From contig NZ_JASZYQ010000005.1 in NCBI RefSeq assembly GCF_030316885.1, positions 310,001 through 374,000 on the forward strand: 64,000 nucleotides of DNA, given 5' to 3'. The DNA is from Variovorax jilinensis. Its GTDB lineage: Bacteria; Pseudomonadota; Gammaproteobacteria; Burkholderiales; Burkholderiaceae_C. The notes under the pieces are model-generated. The model ran no database searches and had not been told where the DNA came from. It saw only the letters and a program-made list of their open reading frames with translations. A program made the position numbers and the translations under genes. This document shows positions 52,822 through 62,778 of the stretch, in pieces (the first letter of the stretch is position 1; every line of letters begins with the position of its first letter).

Positions 52822-54072
52822 TCAGCGCTGCAGTTCGTCGGCCCACAAGAGGGCCTGCAGGTGGGCCCAGTTGACCTGGTGGTTGGTCAGTTGCAGCTGG
52901 TCGGCCGCAGTCGCGAAGACCGCATCGTCGCCCGACTCGCAGGCCTTGGTCAGCGCCAGGAAGGGCGCCAGCTTGCCTTCGTTGCGCAGCAGGGCCGCCA
53001 CCACCGGCTCGGGCAGCGTGACCGACTCGAGGGCCTGGTCCAGCGGCACACCGACCAGCGTGTCGAGCAGCGAGAACACGCCGACGATGAAGGCGTCGTC
53101 GCAGTCTTCCTGAGGCATGAGCTCGGCGGCCAGCAATTCCATGAGCCGGCCGCGCACGACCGCGGTGGTGCCGGCCGCCGGTGCCGCACCGCCCGGGCGC
53201 GCCACGGTCATCAGCAGCGTGGCCCAGCGATTGAGCTTGTTGAGGCCGAGGATCATCACCGCGTGCCGGAACGAGGTCACCTCGACGCTGAGCCCGAAGC
53301 CGCAGGAATTGATCATGCGCAGCAGCTTGTACGAAAGCGTGGGGTCCTTCTTGATCAGGCTCTCGATGTCGTCGAGGTCGGCCTCGCGCCGCACCAGGTT
53401 GATCAGCTGCAGGATGGTGGCGTGCGAGGTCTGCACCGCCTTGTCGCTGATCGCCGAAGGCTGCGCGAACCAGCGGCCCTGGAACAGCTTGACGCCCAGG
53501 CGCTTCATCATCTCGTACTGCTCGGCGGTGTCGACCTGCTCGGCCACCAGTTCGGCACGGCTGGCAGCGCGGGCCGACTTGACGGCGCGCTCGATGTCCT
53601 CCTTCGAGTGTCCCGTGAGGTCGAGCTTGATGAACGATGCGAGCGGCCGCCACGAGACGTAGAGCGGCTCCAGCACGGCCGGGCCGAACGCGAGCCTGAA
53701 CCCGCTTTCGTGGATGCGCGCCAGCTTGAGCCGGCCTTCCTCGATCGCTTCGGGCGATCCGGGCCGGACCGGCGTCGAGACCTCGAGCACCACCTTGCCG
53801 GGATCGAGCAGGTCGAGGTGGGCGCCGTCCAGATTCTCGAACGCGCAATGGATGAACACGATCTTCTCGCCCGCCACGGACTTGGTCCCGGTGTCGGACA
53901 GGGCGTCCACGACCGCGGCGGAATCGTTCTGGCGATCGCGCGGCTGCTCGAACAGCGCATAGCCGAAGACGGCGCGGCGCTCGTCGACGATGGCCTGGCG
54001 GGACAGGGCGTGGTTCGCGCTGGCCGTGGCGACGCCGCTGGCGTCGGATGCCGGGGCAGGTTGAGAAGACAT
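52822..54072 (-). CDS. EAL/HDOD domain protein (degenerate EAL), first of two
   Basis: The 416-residue protein has an N-terminal degenerate EAL domain: [15 protein letters not shown] stands where active enzymes have GYELL, and the catalytic EAL, NVSP-type and metal residues are missing. From about residue 210 there is an HDOD domain ([54 protein letters not shown]). This is the YuxH-like architecture: no c-di-GMP hydrolysis is expected, so a scaffold or signalling role is likely. The start at 54072 has GGAG six bases upstream. It follows a second HDOD gene by 38 bases. Confidence 0.87.
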   Translation of the reverse strand: MSSQPAPASDASGVATASANHALSRQAIVDERRAVFGYALFEQPRDRQNDSAAVVDALSDTGTKSVAGEKIVFIHCAFENLDGAHLDLLDPGKVVLEVSTPVRPGSPEAIEEGRLKLARIHESGFRLAFGPAVLEPLYVSWRPLASFIKLDLTGHSKEDIERAVKSARAASRAELVAEQVDTAEQYEMMKRLGVKLFQGRWFAQPSAISDKAVQTSHATILQLINLVRREADLDDIESLIKKDPTLSYKLLRMINSCGFGLSVEVTSFRHAVMILGLNKLNRWATLLMTVARPGGAAPAAGTTAVVRGRLMELLAAELMPQEDCDDAFIVGVFSLLDTLVGVPLDQALESVTLPEPVVAALLRNEGKLAPFLALTKACESGDDAVFATAADQLQLTNHQVNWAHLQALLWADELQR

Positions 54073-54110
54073 CGAGACTCCGGGTAGTGACATTGAGAAA
54101 AACAAGGAAT

Positions 54111-55331
54111 TCAGGTGGACAGCGTGCGCAGCAACGCGCGGTTGACGTCCTCGGCGGCCAGCCCGTGGCGTTCGCGCACGGCGCGCAGGGGGCGCGGGTC
54201 CTCCGACTCGAGCGCCAGTGCCGCCTCGAGGCTGGGTGCATAGGGCCCGCTGGCGCTCATGACGGCCGCGGCGATGCGCTCGGACAGCGGCACTCGGCCG
54301 AGGCTCACGCGCAGCGGCTCGTCCTGCACCAGGTCGAGCTGCGCGAACAGTCCGCACAGGTAGACCTCGCGCCGCAGGTCGTCCTCGATGCCGGCGTCCA
54401 TCAGGTGCTCCATGAGGTGGCCGCGCAGCACCATGGTCGCGTTGACTGGCCGCAGGTCGGCGTCGTCGGTGGCCTGCGGCAGCTGTTCGGCCAGCCAGGC
54501 GTTGAGCGAGCGGAAGCCCAGCATCATGAAGCCGTGGCGCAGCGACGAGATGCCGCTGCGCAGGCCGAGGCCGGCCGAGTTGAGATGCACGAGCAGGCGG
54601 TAGGCGAGGCTCGGCTCCTCGCCGATCAGCTGCTCGATCCGGTCCAGCGAAGGCTCGTCGTCGAGCGCGTTCATGGCCTGCACGATGGCACGGCGGCTCG
54701 GTGGCAGAGGCTGGCCGGCGTAGCGGTGCAGCGCGTCCTCGGCGGGCCAGCCGGCCACGGCCCAGGCGCCCTGCTGGTCGAGCGCGTGTTCGACCAGGGC
54801 GCGGCTGGCCACGCCTTCGACGATGCAATTGGGGGTCACCGGGCTGCCCTCGGCGCGTGGCGGCAGCCGCCCGACCGCAGCCGATTCGCGCGCTCGCTGG
54901 CCGGCCCGCAGGGCGGTGCCGGCGTCGATGGCCGACAGCGAGACGATGCGGCGCTCGAAGCAGCGCGCGAGGTCGCCGACGGCCGCAGCCGGTGCCTCGC
55001 CACGCGACACCAGCCGGGCGCCGCGGGCGCGCGCGCCGATGACGCCGCTGCGCACCCGGGCGTCGCCGAGCCACTCGAGCGGAACCTCGATCACCGGGTC
55101 CGCGGCGCCCGCATGCAGCAGCATGTCGGCCAGCAGGTGGCGCGAATGCAGCGACAGCAGCAGCTCGGGCGATTCGGCCGCGCGCAGCTCCGCGAGCACG
55201 CGCAGCAGGTGCTGGCCATCGACCCCGTCGCCGTCCTCGTGCACGAACAGGCGCACGCCGGCGAGCATGCGGCTGCGGCCCCAGAGCGGCCGGAAGCCCA
55301 GTGTCAGGTTGCCGAGTACGGACTGCGCCAT
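54111..55331 (-). CDS. EAL/HDOD domain protein (strongly degenerate EAL), second of two
   Basis: The 406-residue protein has the same layout: the N-terminal EAL remnant (LGFRPLWGRSRMLAGVRLFVHEDGDG; LLLSLHSRHLLADMLLHAGAADPVIEVPLEWL) has no catalytic glutamates, and the HDOD domain covers about residues 215-310 (LDRIEQLIGEEPSLAYRLLVHLNSAGLGLRSGISSLRHGFMMLGFRSLNAWLAEQL). It starts 13 bases after flgL ends, which places it in the flagellar transcript. It is a diverged paralogue of the neighbour at 52822-54072 and likely functions with it. Confidence 0.85.
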   Translation of the reverse strand: MAQSVLGNLTLGFRPLWGRSRMLAGVRLFVHEDGDGVDGQHLLRVLAELRAAESPELLLSLHSRHLLADMLLHAGAADPVIEVPLEWLGDARVRSGVIGARARGARLVSRGEAPAAAVGDLARCFERRIVSLSAIDAGTALRAGQRARESAAVGRLPPRAEGSPVTPNCIVEGVASRALVEHALDQQGAWAVAGWPAEDALHRYAGQPLPPSRRAIVQAMNALDDEPSLDRIEQLIGEEPSLAYRLLVHLNSAGLGLRSGISSLRHGFMMLGFRSLNAWLAEQLPQATDDADLRPVNATMVLRGHLMEHLMDAGIEDDLRREVYLCGLFAQLDLVQDEPLRVSLGRVPLSERIAAAVMSASGPYAPSLEAALALESEDPRPLRAVRERHGLAAEDVNRALLRTLST

Positions 55332-55344
55332 GTCGTCCCGCGCC

Positions 55345-56547
55345 CTAGCCGATGTAGTTGAAGAGCGACTGCCGCTGGATCTGGGCGTAGGTCCCGAGTG
55401 CCGCGGTGTACGCCGTCTGCTGGTTCTGGAAGTCCGACAGGCCCTTGACCATGTCCATGTCCTCGGCGCGCGAGCGGTCCGCCTCGAGCTGGATGCTCCG
55501 GTCGTCCTGCCGGCCCGAGATGTCGTCCACCCGGTTCAGCAGGTCGCCCGCGGTGCCGCGCGAGGCTTGCAGGCGCGAGATCCCGGCGTCGATCTGCGCC
55601 AGCGACTGAGCGACGGCCTGGCCGACCGCGGCGCTGCCGGTGGCGTCGCGGATGCCGGCGATGGCGCTGTCGAGCACGCCGAACAGGCTGGTGGTGGTGC
55701 TCGGCTTCACACGCAGCGCGTCGCCATCGGCCGGCGTGCCCGAGGCGGTCAGCGAGATGCCGTCGAAGGCGATCGCCTGGCCCGAGACGTAGGGCCGTGC
55801 GCTCAGCACCGTGCTGCCGCTGGTAGTGTCGAGCACCGAGTAGGTCGTCACGCCCGCGTTCACGCCGAAGACGATGCTGTAGTCGTTGCCGGTGACCGCG
55901 CTCGGGTCGGTGACCTTGCCCGCGTCGCTGTAGACGCCCGCGGTGCCGGTCGCCTGCGTGATCGCGAAGACGCCGTTGCCGGTGGGCACGTTCATCCAGG
56001 TCGCGTGGCCGTCGAGCGTGGCCGCCACCGACAGCGTGCCGCTCGCCGGCTGGCCTGCGATGCCGTCGTAGGTGACGCCGCCGGCCGTGTCGGTGAACGG
56101 CGCCGCCGTGCTGCCGAGGCCGCCGAACAGGGGCTGGCCGTTGCTGTCCTTCTCGTTGGCGTAGGCCAGGATCTGGTCGCGCAGGGTCGTCATCTGCTGC
56201 GCCAGATTGGCGCGGTCGGCGGCAGTCAGCGACGTGTTGCCGGCCTGCACCGCGAGCGTGCGGAAGGTCTGCACCGCGGTCATGGCAGCGCCGAGCGTGG
56301 ACTCTGCCGTGGCCACGGCGTTGCGCTGCACCTCGAGCGCGCGCTGGTCGGTCGCGACGCGCGCCATGCGGGTGATGGCGCGCTCGGCCTGGGCCGCGCC
56401 GGTCGGGTCGTCGCTCGGGCGCAGTACCTTCTTGCCGGCGGTCAGCTGCTCCTGCAGCGTCGCGAGCTGGGACTGTCGCGAGGTGATCTGGCGCACCGCG
56501 TTGTCGTAGGTGTTGGCGGTGCCGAGGCGGGTTGCGTTGCCGGACAT
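55345..56547 (-). CDS. flgL: Flagellar hook-filament junction protein FlgL
   Basis: A 400-residue junction protein (HAP3). The N-terminal flagellin-like helix is NTYDNAVRQITSRQSQLATLQEQLTAGKKVLRPSDDPTGAAQAERA, and the C-terminal helical part DDISGRQDDRSIQLEADRSRAEDMDMVKGLSDFQNQQTAYTAALGTYAQIQRQSLFNYI. GAAGGA lies upstream of the ATG. It forms the second layer between hook and filament. FlgK is 16 bases upstream. Confidence 0.95.
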   Translation of the reverse strand: MSGNATRLGTANTYDNAVRQITSRQSQLATLQEQLTAGKKVLRPSDDPTGAAQAERAITRMARVATDQRALEVQRNAVATAESTLGAAMTAVQTFRTLAVQAGNTSLTAADRANLAQQMTTLRDQILAYANEKDSNGQPLFGGLGSTAAPFTDTAGGVTYDGIAGQPASGTLSVAATLDGHATWMNVPTGNGVFAITQATGTAGVYSDAGKVTDPSAVTGNDYSIVFGVNAGVTTYSVLDTTSGSTVLSARPYVSGQAIAFDGISLTASGTPADGDALRVKPSTTTSLFGVLDSAIAGIRDATGSAAVGQAVAQSLAQIDAGISRLQASRGTAGDLLNRVDDISGRQDDRSIQLEADRSRAEDMDMVKGLSDFQNQQTAYTAALGTYAQIQRQSLFNYIG

Positions 56548-56563
56548 GGAATTCCTTCGGGGT

Positions 56564-58450
56564 TCAGTTCATGCCTTGCAGCAGCGAATCGAAGATGCTC
56601 TGCGCGATCTGGATCATCTTGGCCGAGGCCTGGTAGGCCTGCTGGTACTGCAGCAGCTTGGCGGCTTCCTCGTCGAGGTTCACGCCCGCGACGCTGGTCC
56701 GGCTGGTCTCGAGATTGGTCGCGATCGACTGCGAGATGCCGGCCGCGTACTGCGCGCTCTGGGCGCGCACGCCGACCGTCGCCATCAGCGATGCATAGCC
56801 GTCGGACAACGGCGCGCCGTCGAACACGGCCGCATCGCGCAGGGCGAGCAGCGCGCCCGCGTTGCCGCCGTTGAGGTTGCTGTAGCCCGCGGTGGCGGCC
56901 TGGACCGTGATGGTGTCGCCGGGCTTCGGCGTGCCCTTCAGGGTCAGGCTCCAGCCGTTGAGCGTGATCGGCTGGCCTGCGGTGTAGCTCAGGCCCGAAG
57001 GATTGCCGGTCCCCGCACCGCTGACGTCAAAGGTTCCGGCCGCGGTGAAGGTCAGCGTGACCGTGGCGCCGAGGTTGGCGTTGCTGCCGGCGGCCGCGAC
57101 CGACGCGACCGCCAGGCTGCCGTTGTTGGTGCTGCCCGCACGCGCCTCGACCGGGCTGGCCGCGGCCAGCTCGCGCGGCGAGCTCAGCGCCACCGAGACC
57201 TGGCCGGCCGCGCTCGCGTAGGGCTTGAGCAGGAAGCGGTCGCCCGGGTTGGACGTTCCGGCCGAGGCGTCGATGGTCAGGCCATCGATCTCCACCGGCA
57301 GCGGACCGGCGAACTGGGTCATCCGGCCGTCCGACAGCCGCGTCACCTGCAGGCTGCCGCCGGCCCCGAAGTCGAGCTGGTAGGACGAGGCGACCAGCTT
57401 CGACGGATCGGCCACGCTGGCGCCGATGGTCGCGTTGCCGGTGTTGGCGCTGGCGGCCAGCGCGTCGGACACCGGGATGGGCGCGAAGAAATTGCTGCCG
57501 GTATGGCCGTCGAGGTCGACACCGAGCCGATGCTGGGCATTGACCGTGCTCGTGATGGCCAGCGCCATGCGCCCGAGCAGGTCGCGCGCCTCGGCCAGAT
57601 CGGTGTTCTGGAAGCGCAGCAGGCCCGCCACCGCCCCGCCGCCCAGGGTGGCGGCCTCGATCGTGCTGCTCAGCGCGCCGCGCTGCAGTGCGAGCTGCTG
57701 CGTGCCGTCGTCGCCGATGGTCAGCGACACCTGCGACGCCGAGCCACCGAGCACCAGCGCCTGGCTGCCCACGAACACGCTCAGCGAGCCGTCGTCCGCC
57801 GCCACCGTGGTGGTCTGCACCTGCTGGTTCAGATCGCGCAGCGCCTGGTCGCGCTGGTCGAGCAGGTCGTTGGGGCTCTGGCCGCCGCCTTGCGCGCGGG
57901 CGATCTGGGCATTCAGCGCGGCGATGCGCGAGGCCAGGCCGTTGATCGACTTGACCGCATCCCCGAGCTGGGCGTTCACGCCGTGCTGCAGGTCGTCGAG
58001 CCGGTTCTGCGCGTCCTGGAAGCGCGTGGCCATCTCGTCCGCGCGGGTCAGCACCACGTTGCGTGCCGTGATGTCGGTCGGCGTGCCGGCGACGTCCGAG
58101 ATCGCGTTCAGCATGTCGGTCACCGAGGCGCCCAGGCCGCTGGCGCCGCCCGTGAAGATGTCCTCGAGCGACGCGAGCTGGTTGGCCCGTGTGCTGTCCA
58201 TGGCCTGCACCGACTGGGCCAGCGTGGCCTGGCGCGTGAGGAAGTCGCTGTGCGCCCGCTCGATGGTCGTGACTTCCACGCCCTTGCCGATGTAGCCGCT
58301 GCCGGTCCACTGTCCCGGCACCGACGACATCACGACGGTCTGCCGCGAATAGCCGACCGTGCTGGCATTCGCGATGTTGTTGCCGGTGGTCTGCAGCGCG
58401 ATCTGGTTGGCGAGCAGCGCGCGCGCGCCGACGTTGAGAAGCGAACTCAT
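56564..58450 (-). CDS. flgK: Flagellar hook-associated protein FlgK
   Basis: The 628-residue HAP1: it begins SSLLNVGARALLANQIALQTTGNNIANASTVGYSRQTVVMSS, the typical flagellar rod/hook N-terminal motif, and ends with GVNLDEEAAKLLQYQQAYQASAKMIQIAQSIFDSLLQ. The middle region is a variable, Gly/Ala/Ser-rich domain. It is the first junction protein on the hook. It overlaps flgJ by four bases. Confidence 0.96.
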   Translation of the reverse strand: MSSLLNVGARALLANQIALQTTGNNIANASTVGYSRQTVVMSSVPGQWTGSGYIGKGVEVTTIERAHSDFLTRQATLAQSVQAMDSTRANQLASLEDIFTGGASGLGASVTDMLNAISDVAGTPTDITARNVVLTRADEMATRFQDAQNRLDDLQHGVNAQLGDAVKSINGLASRIAALNAQIARAQGGGQSPNDLLDQRDQALRDLNQQVQTTTVAADDGSLSVFVGSQALVLGGSASQVSLTIGDDGTQQLALQRGALSSTIEAATLGGGAVAGLLRFQNTDLAEARDLLGRMALAITSTVNAQHRLGVDLDGHTGSNFFAPIPVSDALAASANTGNATIGASVADPSKLVASSYQLDFGAGGSLQVTRLSDGRMTQFAGPLPVEIDGLTIDASAGTSNPGDRFLLKPYASAAGQVSVALSSPRELAAASPVEARAGSTNNGSLAVASVAAAGSNANLGATVTLTFTAAGTFDVSGAGTGNPSGLSYTAGQPITLNGWSLTLKGTPKPGDTITVQAATAGYSNLNGGNAGALLALRDAAVFDGAPLSDGYASLMATVGVRAQSAQYAAGISQSIATNLETSRTSVAGVNLDEEAAKLLQYQQAYQASAKMIQIAQSIFDSLLQGMN

Positions 58451-59301
58451 CCCTGCGACCTCTGCAACTGCAGGCTGGTGTTGATGGCGCGGCTGAGCTT
58501 GGCCGCGTAGGCGGGGTCGGTGGCATAGCCGGCGCGCTGCAGCTCGCTGGCATAGGCCGCGACCGATCCAGTCTGGGCGCGTGCCTGCGCGTAGCGCGGG
58601 CTCTCGCCGATCAGCTTGGCGTAGTCGCGGAACGATTCCTCGAAGGAGTCGTAGGCCCTGAACTTCGCCGTCACCTTTCTCGGCGCGCCGTCGACGTACT
58701 CGGTGGTCGTGATCTCGGCCACCTTGCCGGTCCAGCCTGCCGTGGCCTTGATGCCGAACAGGTTGAAGCTGTTGCTGCCGTCGGCGTTGCGGATCTCGCT
58801 CCGGCCCCAGCCGGTCTCGTGGCCGGCCTGGCCGATCATGAAGGCCGAGGGAATGCCCGAGGCCTGCGCCACGCGCTCGGCCGCCGCGCTGTGCCGGGCG
58901 ACGAAGCCGCCCTGCGTCGCGCCGGGGTTCGACACCGAGGCGCCCGGCAGCGAGACGGTCGGCGTCGCACTGCGGGCGTTGCCGGTCATCTGCTGCGTGA
59001 GCTGGCGCGTGATGGCCTCGGAGAGGCCGCCCGGCATGCCCGACAGCTGCACCGCGAACTGCTGGTCGAGCAGGTCGGTGCCGAGCTTCTCGCCGTCGCT
59101 GTCCATCAGGCCCGACTTCGCGGTCGCCTCGCGCATGCTCTTGATCAGCTCGCGCATGAAGAGCGATTCGAACTGCCTGGCCGCTTCCTTGACGGCCTTC
59201 GGATCGCTGCCGCTCGCAGCGAGCTTGAGCACGTCGAGCGAGCGCGCGTCGGCCGCCAGCCCCTGGCTGCTCATGGTTGGCATCGAGGTCGGCAATGCCA
59301 T
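58447..59301 (-). CDS. flgJ: Flagellar rod assembly protein / muramidase FlgJ
   Basis: A 284-residue two-domain FlgJ. The N-terminal rod-capping part has VKEAARQFESLFMRELIKSMREAT and LGTDLLDQQFAVQLSG. The C-terminal glucosaminidase-type domain has ERVAQASGIPSAFMIGQAGHETGWGRSEIRNADGSNSFNLFGIKA, with the catalytic Glu in HETGWG. It cuts peptidoglycan for the rod. The single-base overlap with flgI (TGATG) shows coupling. Confidence 0.95.
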   Translation of the reverse strand: MALPTSMPTMSSQGLAADARSLDVLKLAASGSDPKAVKEAARQFESLFMRELIKSMREATAKSGLMDSDGEKLGTDLLDQQFAVQLSGMPGGLSEAITRQLTQQMTGNARSATPTVSLPGASVSNPGATQGGFVARHSAAAERVAQASGIPSAFMIGQAGHETGWGRSEIRNADGSNSFNLFGIKATAGWTGKVAEITTTEYVDGAPRKVTAKFRAYDSFEESFRDYAKLIGESPRYAQARAQTGSVAAYASELQRAGYATDPAYAAKLSRAINTSLQLQRSQG

Positions 59302-60422
59302 CAGATCACCTCCAGCTCGGCATGCAGCGCGCCCGAGGCCTTGATCGCCTGCAGGATCGTCACCAGGTCCTGCGGCGTCGCGCCGAGCGCGTTGAGCGCC
59401 CTGACCACGTCCGACAGCAGCGGTGCGTTAGGCACCTGGATCAGGATGCCGGGCTGCTGGTTGATCTGGATGCTGGCCTGCTCGGCGACCACGGTGCGGC
59501 CGTTCGAGAACGGGCCGGGCTGGCTGATCACGGGCTGCGAATTGATGGTGATCGACAGGTTGCCGTGCGCGATGGCGCAGGGCCCGAGCGTGACCGCCTG
59601 GTTGAGCACCACCGAACCCGTGCGCGCATTGAGCACCACGCGTGCCGCCGGCACCGGCTGCTCGAGCGTCAGTTCCTCGAGCTGCGCGATGAAGCTCACG
59701 CGCGCGTTGGCGTCGACCGGTGCCTGCACCTGCACGGTACGGCCGTCGAGCGCGCGCGCGATGCCGCCGCCGAGCCGGGTGTTGATCGCCTGCGCCACGC
59801 GGCGTGCGGTCTCGAAGTCGGCGGCGTTGAGCCCGAGGTTGACGCTGTCGCCCTCGTTCAGTGCGGTGGGCACCGCGCGCTCGACCTGGGCGCCGTTGGG
59901 AATGCGGCCCGCACTGAGCTGGTTGATCTGGACCTTGCTGCCGGCCGCCGAGGCACCCGCGCCGCCGATCACGAGGTTGCCCTGCGCGAGCGCGTAGATC
60001 TCGCCGTCGGCACCGCGCAGCGGGGTCGCCACCAGCGTGCCGCCGCGCAGCGACTTCGAGTTGCCCATCGACGAGACGTTGATGTCGAGCGTCTGGCCGG
60101 GCTGGGCGAAGGCGGGCAGCGTGGCCGTGACGATCACGGCGGCCACGTTCTTGAGCTGCAGCTGCGAGGCCTGCGCCGGCGGCAGCGTGATGCCCAGCTG
60201 CTGGAGGTAGTTGGCGACGCTCTGCGTCGTGTAGGGCATCTGCGTGGTCTGGTCGCCGGTGCCGTCGAGGCCGACCACCAGGCCGTAGCCGGTCAGCTGG
60301 TTGGAGCGCACGCCCTGCACCGCGGCGACCTCCTTGATGCGCACCGCCTGCGCCGGCGCGCACACCGACAGCGCGAGCAGGAAGGCCGCGAGCAGGCGTC
60401 GGGACATGGATGGATGGTTCAT
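59301..60422 (-). CDS. flgI: Flagellar P-ring protein FlgI
   Basis: The 373-residue protein has a Sec signal (cleavage after APAQA) and the FlgI pattern: VRIKEVAAVQGVRSNQLTGYGLVVGLDGTGDQTTQMPYTTQSVANYLQQLGI, then MGNSKSLRGGTLVATPLRGADGEIYALAQGNL, ending ALNALGATPQDLVTILQAIKASGALHAELEVI. It forms the P ring in the periplasm with FlgH as L ring. It starts two bases after the flgH stop. Confidence 0.96.
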   Translation of the reverse strand: MNHPSMSRRLLAAFLLALSVCAPAQAVRIKEVAAVQGVRSNQLTGYGLVVGLDGTGDQTTQMPYTTQSVANYLQQLGITLPPAQASQLQLKNVAAVIVTATLPAFAQPGQTLDINVSSMGNSKSLRGGTLVATPLRGADGEIYALAQGNLVIGGAGASAAGSKVQINQLSAGRIPNGAQVERAVPTALNEGDSVNLGLNAADFETARRVAQAINTRLGGGIARALDGRTVQVQAPVDANARVSFIAQLEELTLEQPVPAARVVLNARTGSVVLNQAVTLGPCAIAHGNLSITINSQPVISQPGPFSNGRTVVAEQASIQINQQPGILIQVPNAPLLSDVVRALNALGATPQDLVTILQAIKASGALHAELEVI

Positions 60423-60424
60423 GG

Positions 60425-61204
60425 TCAGAAGGGCATCACGCTCATGAAGAAGCGGCCGAGCCAGGGCATGACCTGGGCCTCCTGCTGGGCACCGCGGCCG
60501 CGCGACTCGATGCGCACGTTGGCGACCTGCAGCGAATTGATCACGCTGCCGGCCTGGATCGCGCGCGGATCGATGGTTCCCGAGAAGCGCAGCACGTCGA
60601 CGTTCTGATTGACGCCGATCTGCTTCTCGCCGGTCACGACGAGGTGGCCGTTGGGCAGCACGTCGACGACGGTGGTGGTGATCGAGCCCGAGAAGGTGTT
60701 GGCGCTCTCGGTGCCACCCGCACCTGCGAAGTTGTTGGCCGAAGTGGCGGCGGCACTGGCGCGGTTGAACGAGTTGGCCGACAGGAAGGGCAGCGCCGAG
60801 ACGCTGGAGCTCAGGCTGCTCTTCTTGTCGATGGTGGAAGTCGACTTCTGGGTGGCCGAGACGTTCTCCACGATCAGCACCGTCACCGTGTCGCCGACCA
60901 TGTGCGCGCGCCGGTCCTCGAACAGCGGCCGGTAGGCGGCGGGACGGAAGAGGCTGCCCGTCGGCGCGCGCGGCGCGGCGGCCGGCACCGGCACGGCGGC
61001 CGGTGCGGTGGCGGGCATGTCGACCTGCGGCGAGTTGGCGATCGCGGTGCAGCCGGTGGTCAGGATCGAGATGGCGCCCGCCGCGGCAAGCGCAGCGAAG
61101 CCCGTCCGCGAGACACCGCGGAACCGGCTTCGCCGGGCCGCCGGTGTCGCCCCCGCGAGCGGGGAGGCGGCTGCACGAAGTGGGCAGGCAACGGGGGTGT
61201 TCAC
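60425..61204 (-). CDS. flgH: Flagellar L-ring lipoprotein FlgH with a repeat-derived N-terminus
   Basis: The 259-residue protein forms the outer-membrane L ring. The family part has the lipobox ILTTGC (Cys52) and [61 protein letters not shown] body, ending [28 protein letters not shown]. The only start codon upstream of the lipobox is GTG 61204, overlapping the flgG stop (GTGA). The 34 or so residues before the lipoprotein h-region ([29 protein letters not shown]) are encoded by a GC-rich palindromic, repeat-like element, so this end looks acquired. Confidence 0.9.
   Translation of the reverse strand: MNTPVACPLRAAASPLAGATPAARRSRFRGVSRTGFAALAAAGAISILTTGCTAIANSPQVDMPATAPAAVPVPAAAPRAPTGSLFRPAAYRPLFEDRRAHMVGDTVTVLIVENVSATQKSTSTIDKKSSLSSSVSALPFLSANSFNRASAAATSANNFAGAGGTESANTFSGSITTTVVDVLPNGHLVVTGEKQIGVNQNVDVLRFSGTIDPRAIQAGSVINSLQVANVRIESRGRGAQQEAQVMPWLGRFFMSVMPF
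61113..61164. repeat. Palindromic repeat-like element inside the 5' end of flgH
   Basis: On the plus strand, a large hairpin at 61113-61147 has outer arms ACACCGCGG and CCGCCGGTGT (one bulge) and an inner stem CCGGC-TTC-GCCGG. A second one at 61151-61164 is CCCCGC-GA-GCGGGG. The element has the look of an intergenic dispersed palindrome of Comamonadaceae, here placed between flgG and flgH and translated as part of FlgH. Copies elsewhere in this genome were not checked. Confidence 0.5.
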
Positions 61205-61983
61205 AGCTGGGCCAGCTTTTGCAGCATCTGGTCGCTGGTCTGGATCGCCTTCGAGTTCATCTCGTAGGCGCGCTGGGTCTGGATCATCGAGACCAGCTCC
61301 TGAACCACGTTGACGTTCGAGGTCTCCAGGAAGCCCTGCATCACCGTGCCCAGGCCGTTGCTGCCCGCGGTGCCGCCGTTGGGCTGGCCCGAGGCCGCGG
61401 TCTCGGCGTAAAGGTTCTCGCCGCGCGGCTCGAGGCCGGCCGGATTGACGAAGTTGGCCAGTGCCAGCGTGCCGATGGTCTGCGGCGCGGTCTGGCCGCT
61501 CACGGTGGCGGAGACCGTGCCGTCGGTCGCCACGCTGACGCTGGTGGCGCCGGCCGGAACCGTGATCCCGTTGGCGACCGGCAGGCCCGAGGAGGTCACG
61601 AGCCGGCCTTGCGAGTCGACCTGGAAGGAACCGTCGCGCGTGTAGCCGATGGTGCCGTCGGGCTGCGTCACCTGGAAGAAGCCGTTGCCCTTGATCGCGA
61701 GGTCGAGCTGGTTGTTGGTCTGCTGCATGCTGCCCTGGGCGAACGAGCGGCTGGTCGCCACCGTGCGCACGCCGAGGCCGACCTGCAGGCCGGTCGGCAG
61801 CTGCGACTGCTCGGTGCTGTTGGCACCGACCTGGCGCAGGTTCTGGTACATCAGGTCCTCGAAGACGGCCGTGGCGCGCTTGAAGCCGGTGGTGGAGACG
61901 TTGGCCAGGTTGTTCGAGATGACATCGAGCTGCGTCTGCTGCGCTTCCATGCCGGTCTTCGAGATCCAGAGCGAATTGATCAT
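61201..61983 (-). CDS. flgG: Flagellar distal rod protein FlgG
   Basis: A 260-residue rod protein: [53 protein letters not shown], a central beta part ([38 protein letters not shown]), and the C-terminal [45 protein letters not shown] end. The length is the family norm. AAGGA stands before the ATG. It makes the distal rod of the flagellum. Confidence 0.97.
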   Translation of the reverse strand: MINSLWISKTGMEAQQTQLDVISNNLANVSTTGFKRATAVFEDLMYQNLRQVGANSTEQSQLPTGLQVGLGVRTVATSRSFAQGSMQQTNNQLDLAIKGNGFFQVTQPDGTIGYTRDGSFQVDSQGRLVTSSGLPVANGITVPAGATSVSVATDGTVSATVSGQTAPQTIGTLALANFVNPAGLEPRGENLYAETAASGQPNGGTAGSNGLGTVMQGFLETSNVNVVQELVSMIQTQRAYEMNSKAIQTSDQMLQKLAQL

Positions 61984-62018
61984 GGCGATCCTTGGGGTGT
62001 GCTGAACGGTGGCGGGCC

Positions 62019-62756
62019 TCAGCCCACGGAAAGCAGTTGCGCGGCCGACTTGTCGGACGCCTCGGTGGAGGTGAGCAGGCGCATCTGGGCGTCGAACTGG
62101 CGCGCGGCGCCGATCATCCCGACCATGGTCTCGACCGCGTTGACGTTGGAGCCTTCGAGCGCGCCGGTCTCCAGGCGGGCCGTCGGGTCGCTCTCGATCG
62201 GCTGCTGCGAGACGGTGCGGAACAGGCCGTCCTCGCTGCGCTGCAGCCGGTCGTCGGGCTGCGGCGTGGCCAGCTTCAGGCGACCCACGGTCGACAGCGG
62301 CTGATCGCCGGTCTTCGCGGTCACCGTGCCGTCGCTGCCGATGGAGATGTCTGCGCCCTGCGGCACGTCGATCGGCGAGCCGCCGTCGGACAGCACCGCG
62401 AGCCCCGAGCTGTTGACCAGGGTCCCGGCGGGCGAGATCTGCAGCGCACCCGAGCGGCTGTAGGCCTCCGTGCCGTCGAGGCCCTGCACCGCGAGCCAGG
62501 CCTGGCCCTGCGCCTGCACGTCGAGGCTGCGGCCGGTGCGCTGCACCGCGCCCGGCGAGTTGTCGTAGCCCGCGGTCGCCTGCAGCGCGAATACGCGCGT
62601 GGTGGCGCCGTCGCCCTGGACCGGCACCGCCCGGAAGGTCGACAGCTCGGCCCGGAAGCCCTGCGTCGATGCGTTCGCGAGATTGTTCGCGAGCACCGCC
62701 TGGCGCTGGGCGGCCGCATTGGCGCCGCTCATCGCGGTGTAGATCAGGTGGTCCAT
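62019..62756 (-). CDS. flgF: Flagellar proximal rod protein FlgF
   Basis: A 245-residue rod protein with the shared motif [46 protein letters not shown], a shorter central region than FlgG, and the end [45 protein letters not shown]. The order after flgE and before flgG is the usual one. It lies 35 bases upstream of flgG. Confidence 0.96.
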   Translation of the reverse strand: MDHLIYTAMSGANAAAQRQAVLANNLANASTQGFRAELSTFRAVPVQGDGATTRVFALQATAGYDNSPGAVQRTGRSLDVQAQGQAWLAVQGLDGTEAYSRSGALQISPAGTLVNSSGLAVLSDGGSPIDVPQGADISIGSDGTVTAKTGDQPLSTVGRLKLATPQPDDRLQRSEDGLFRTVSQQPIESDPTARLETGALEGSNVNAVETMVGMIGAARQFDAQMRLLTSTEASDKSAAQLLSVG

Positions 62757-62778
62757 GGCGCGTCGGGACTGGCGGCGA

